DNA of 6,155 nucleotides. It comes from Campylobacterota bacterium (GTDB taxonomy: Bacteria; Campylobacterota; Campylobacteria; Campylobacterales; Sulfurovaceae). Each line of letters starts with the position of its first letter. Within the stretch, counting starts at the first letter, position 1. The translations under genes and the position numbers were made by a program. Where the stretch lies: the NCBI GenBank assembly GCA_011330645.1, contig DRQB01000226.1:1-6155 (forward strand). The letters run 5' to 3'. Under the pieces are notes generated by a model. That model searched no databases. It was not told the origin of the DNA and saw only the letters and a program-made list of their open reading frames with translations. Below are positions 4,009 through 6,155 of the stretch, one piece after another.

Positions 4009-6155
4009 CATCACTCTCCATACCACTGCACACAATTCAACATCTATATCTGTTTTACGAGGCTTGATGCTAAACGTTTCTATCTGGGTATCCTCAAGCG
4101 TATATTTTTCATTGAGCGCATCAATCTTATCTTCTAGTTCATACTCTAAGGCTTCGATATCGTCTTCTACTGCTGCCACACGCTCTTCTGCACGACTCAT
4201 GTCTCCACGTTCTTTAAGTACTTTACTACCCTTACGTAGTGCAGAGCCTATCTTGGTAGGACTAGCTTTTCCAAAAAGGGCACCTAGTACAGCGATACCT
4301 GTTTCTATCATAGAAGAGGTAGAGTCTGATGACTCTTTTTCTACTCTTTCTTTAGCGCGGGAAAGTCTGTCGGTAAGTGTTTTCTCTTTTTTAGCATAGC
4401 GTTCTTGCAGTTTTTCTATCTCTTGTTCTTTTTTATCATTGAGTGCATCTTGTACCCTTACAATAAAGTCTGACTTACTCTCTTCAACTTTAGATTCCAT
4501 CTTGGGTGAGGCACAACGATATAGCGAGAGGTTTTCGCTTCTATACAATGACTCTTTTAGCTCTCTTATGGCTTTTTTGAGTCCTTTATCTTCTGAGATT
4601 TTCTCGGGTAAAGGGTAAAACTTTGCTTTACTTGGAGCCAAAAGAGGAAACTTGGAAAACGCCAATGCCTCAGTATAGGCATCTTCCCAAACAATCGTTT
4701 GCATATTTTCATCCAGTACAAGTGTCAGGGTAGATTTACGTTTCATATCTATGCCCCTGCGTTGTTGATAGAAATGTATCTTTACCTTTGCGCCCAATGT
4801 AGGACTATAGGTATGTGTTTGTGTAGCGTCAGGTTCATAATATTGGGGAATACTCTCATCTATCGTTTGATAATTTTGCACGCCGCCATCATGTGAAGCC
4901 TCTTTTGGCGTTGTGTCTGCACTTTTTTGTTGCATTTCTTTTTGTGCTTTCATGAGCATACTTATCTCATCACGTTTGAGAGGCCCTTTCAGATAGGACA
5001 TCACCCAACGTGTAGCAAAAAGACGTACATCATCCAAGTGCGCAGACTTAAGGAAGAAAGTACGCTTCTTAAGATTGGCTAACAGGTTTTTGATTTCCCC
5101 TTTGTCAAAAGACGAACCTACTTTTCCTCCTAGGCCGTCGATAACCCGTTCGATATCTTGTGAGGTCTGTAACCTACCTATAAACCATGTTCCGATGTTA
5201 GAGAGCCCTTTATAGTCCAAGTCTACAGGGTTTTGTGTACTAAGTACCACACCTACACCAAAGGCTCTTGCTTGTTTCAGCAGCAAAAGCATAGGCTCTT
5301 TACTCGGAGGATTTTTAGAAGGCGGGAAGAAACCATAGATTTCATCCATATAGAGCAGTGTTTTAAGTGCCGAAGTACCTGACTGTCTACGCATCCATGC
5401 GATGTATTTGTTGAGTAGAAGTGTCACAAAAAACATACGCTCATCATCGTTTAAATGTGCGATAGAAAAAATAGCCACTTTTGCTTTACCATTTTCATCA
5501 TAAAGAAGATTTTGTATGTCTAGATTTTCTCCTTGAAGCCATAAAGAAAATGAAGGGCTTGCCAAGAGCGCATTAAATTTCGTCGCCAACTTAAAACGTG
5601 TATCTTGAGGATAAAAATCGTCTAAAGAAAGTACCCCTATCTTTTTAAAAGAAGGTTTGATGATTTTTCCTATAAGGACTTCTATACTTAAATCTTCTTC
5701 ATTCATCCATGACATACTAATGATTTGGGCTAACAGTATATACTCTTTGGAGTCCAAAGGATCTGCGTTGATACCGATGAGAGAAAGCAGTGATGTTGTT
5801 GTACTTTTTAAATATGAGGCAAAGGTATCGCTGTCTTGCATAACTTCAGCAGGGGGAGCGTCAAGTGAAGACATAATGTTGATGGCAACACCTGCAGAAG
5901 AACCAGGAGTATAGATAGTTTTAGGTACTGCTTGAAGTCTTGCTACGCGTTCTGAAGTTTGTCCCCATGATGAGATACCCTCTTTCCACATAGCTGCTAT
6001 TTTTTCTGCATATACACCCTCATCTTTTTCTTTCGACTTCGCCTCATCTGCTACCCATGGTTCAAATGCTTTGGCAGAAAATGTACTGTCTAGCAGACAG
6101 AGATTTCCCATATCTCCTTTGGGGTCTATGAGAATAGAAGGGATGTTGTCAATAG
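4006..6155 (-). CDS. HerA/FtsK-like (DUF87-type) P-loop ATPase, 5' end cut by window edge
   Basis: The frame stays open to the edge. The first ATG visible (6111) is internal, because the 14 codons before it read IDNIPSILIDPKGD, the conserved segment just after Walker A in this family. Walker A itself is off the window. Counting from that internal Met, 701 residues follow: YTPGSSAGV (67-75), AIFSIAHLNDDERMFF (213-228), Walker B TLLYMDEIYGFFPP (251-264), and STQNPVDLDYKG (291-302) with GRLQ (312-315), covering the sensor and arginine-finger region. After the motor come a linker, an IHFYQQRRG domain (445-453), and two charged coiled-coil stretches (about 552-597 and 639-670) separated by a Gly/Ala-rich hydrophobic segment (603-614). 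It resembles widespread bacterial ATP-binding proteins annotated as HerA-like helicases. Their role is unsettled; DNA translocation is an inference from the motor type. Confidence 0.85.
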   Translation of the reverse strand, partial: IDNIPSILIDPKGDMGNLCLLDSTFSAKAFEPWVADEAKSKEKDEGVYAEKIAAMWKEGISSWGQTSERVARLQAVPKTIYTPGSSAGVAINIMSSLDAPPAEVMQDSDTFASYLKSTTTSLLSLIGINADPLDSKEYILLAQIISMSWMNEEDLSIEVLIGKIIKPSFKKIGVLSLDDFYPQDTRFKLATKFNALLASPSFSLWLQGENLDIQNLLYDENGKAKVAIFSIAHLNDDERMFFVTLLLNKYIAWMRRQSGTSALKTLLYMDEIYGFFPPSKNPPSKEPMLLLLKQARAFGVGVVLSTQNPVDLDYKGLSNIGTWFIGRLQTSQDIERVIDGLGGKVGSSFDKGEIKNLLANLKKRTFFLKSAHLDDVRLFATRWVMSYLKGPLKRDEISMLMKAQKEMQQKSADTTPKEASHDGGVQNYQTIDESIPQYYEPDATQTHTYSPTLGAKVKIHFYQQRRGIDMKRKSTLTLVLDENMQTIVWEDAYTEALAFSKFPLLAPSKAKFYPLPEKISEDKGLKKAIRELKESLYRSENLSLYRCASPKMESKVEESKSDFIVRVQDALNDKKEQEIEKLQERYAKKEKTLTDRLSRAKERVEKESSDSTSSMIETGIAVLGALFGKASPTKIGSALRKGSKVLKERGDMSRAEERVAAVEDDIEALEYELEDKIDALNEKYTLEDTQIETFSIKPRKTDIDVELCAVVWRVM

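Noticed and set aside
6109..6111. ATG at 6111 as the true start of the ATPase gene
   Set aside because: The codons upstream stay open and encode the conserved IDPKGD segment, so the start is beyond the window.

Overview
The window looks like chromosomal DNA of a member of the Campylobacterota (Epsilonproteobacteria), probably a sulfur-oxidising, Sulfurovum- or Sulfurimonas-like lineage. The reasons are the AT-rich base composition, the T-rich promoters with good TATAAT boxes but poor -35 boxes, and the gene order secG-frr-pyrE, which is also found in Helicobacter and Campylobacter. The genus is an inference; no rRNA gene lies inside the window.

Layout. Positions 1-107 hold a near-ideal, leftward promoter of stable-RNA type and the start of its leader; whatever it drives lies off the left edge. 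Rightward from there come an unlisted 58-residue lipoprotein gene (222-398) and a Bax-inhibitor-1/YccA family membrane protein (474-1160), which ends in a strong hairpin terminator. A BioC-like methyltransferase (1206-1934, minus strand) converges on that terminator. It diverges from secG (2048-2389), and the two share a small intergenic region whose two TATAAT boxes form a perfect dyad. After secG comes a 410-base gene-free stretch (2390-2799), then frr (2800-3357), pyrE (3360-3968) and, converging on pyrE, a long HerA/FtsK-like ATPase gene (4006 to beyond 6155, minus strand). The window edge cuts off the N-terminus of that ATPase, including its Walker A motif.

The most unusual part is the gene-free stretch between secG and frr. 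It carries a 270-bp element (2511-2780) bounded by perfect 26-bp inverted repeats, extendable to 32 of 33 paired positions. Inside are a second perfect 15-bp stem made of a purine-only tract, an 11-bp pair, three copies of ATTTTTGA and a TATAAT box pointing at frr. It has no credible gene of its own. It behaves like a MITE (a non-autonomous transposable element) that split the secG-frr-pyrE block, or like a structured RNA; sequence alone cannot decide.

Functionally the genes are housekeeping: protein export (SecG), ribosome recycling (frr), pyrimidine synthesis (pyrE), an early step of biotin synthesis (the BioC-like protein), a membrane protein of the Bax-inhibitor-1 family and an ATPase of unknown job. 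I see no defence system, CRISPR array, phage gene or transposase gene in the window.
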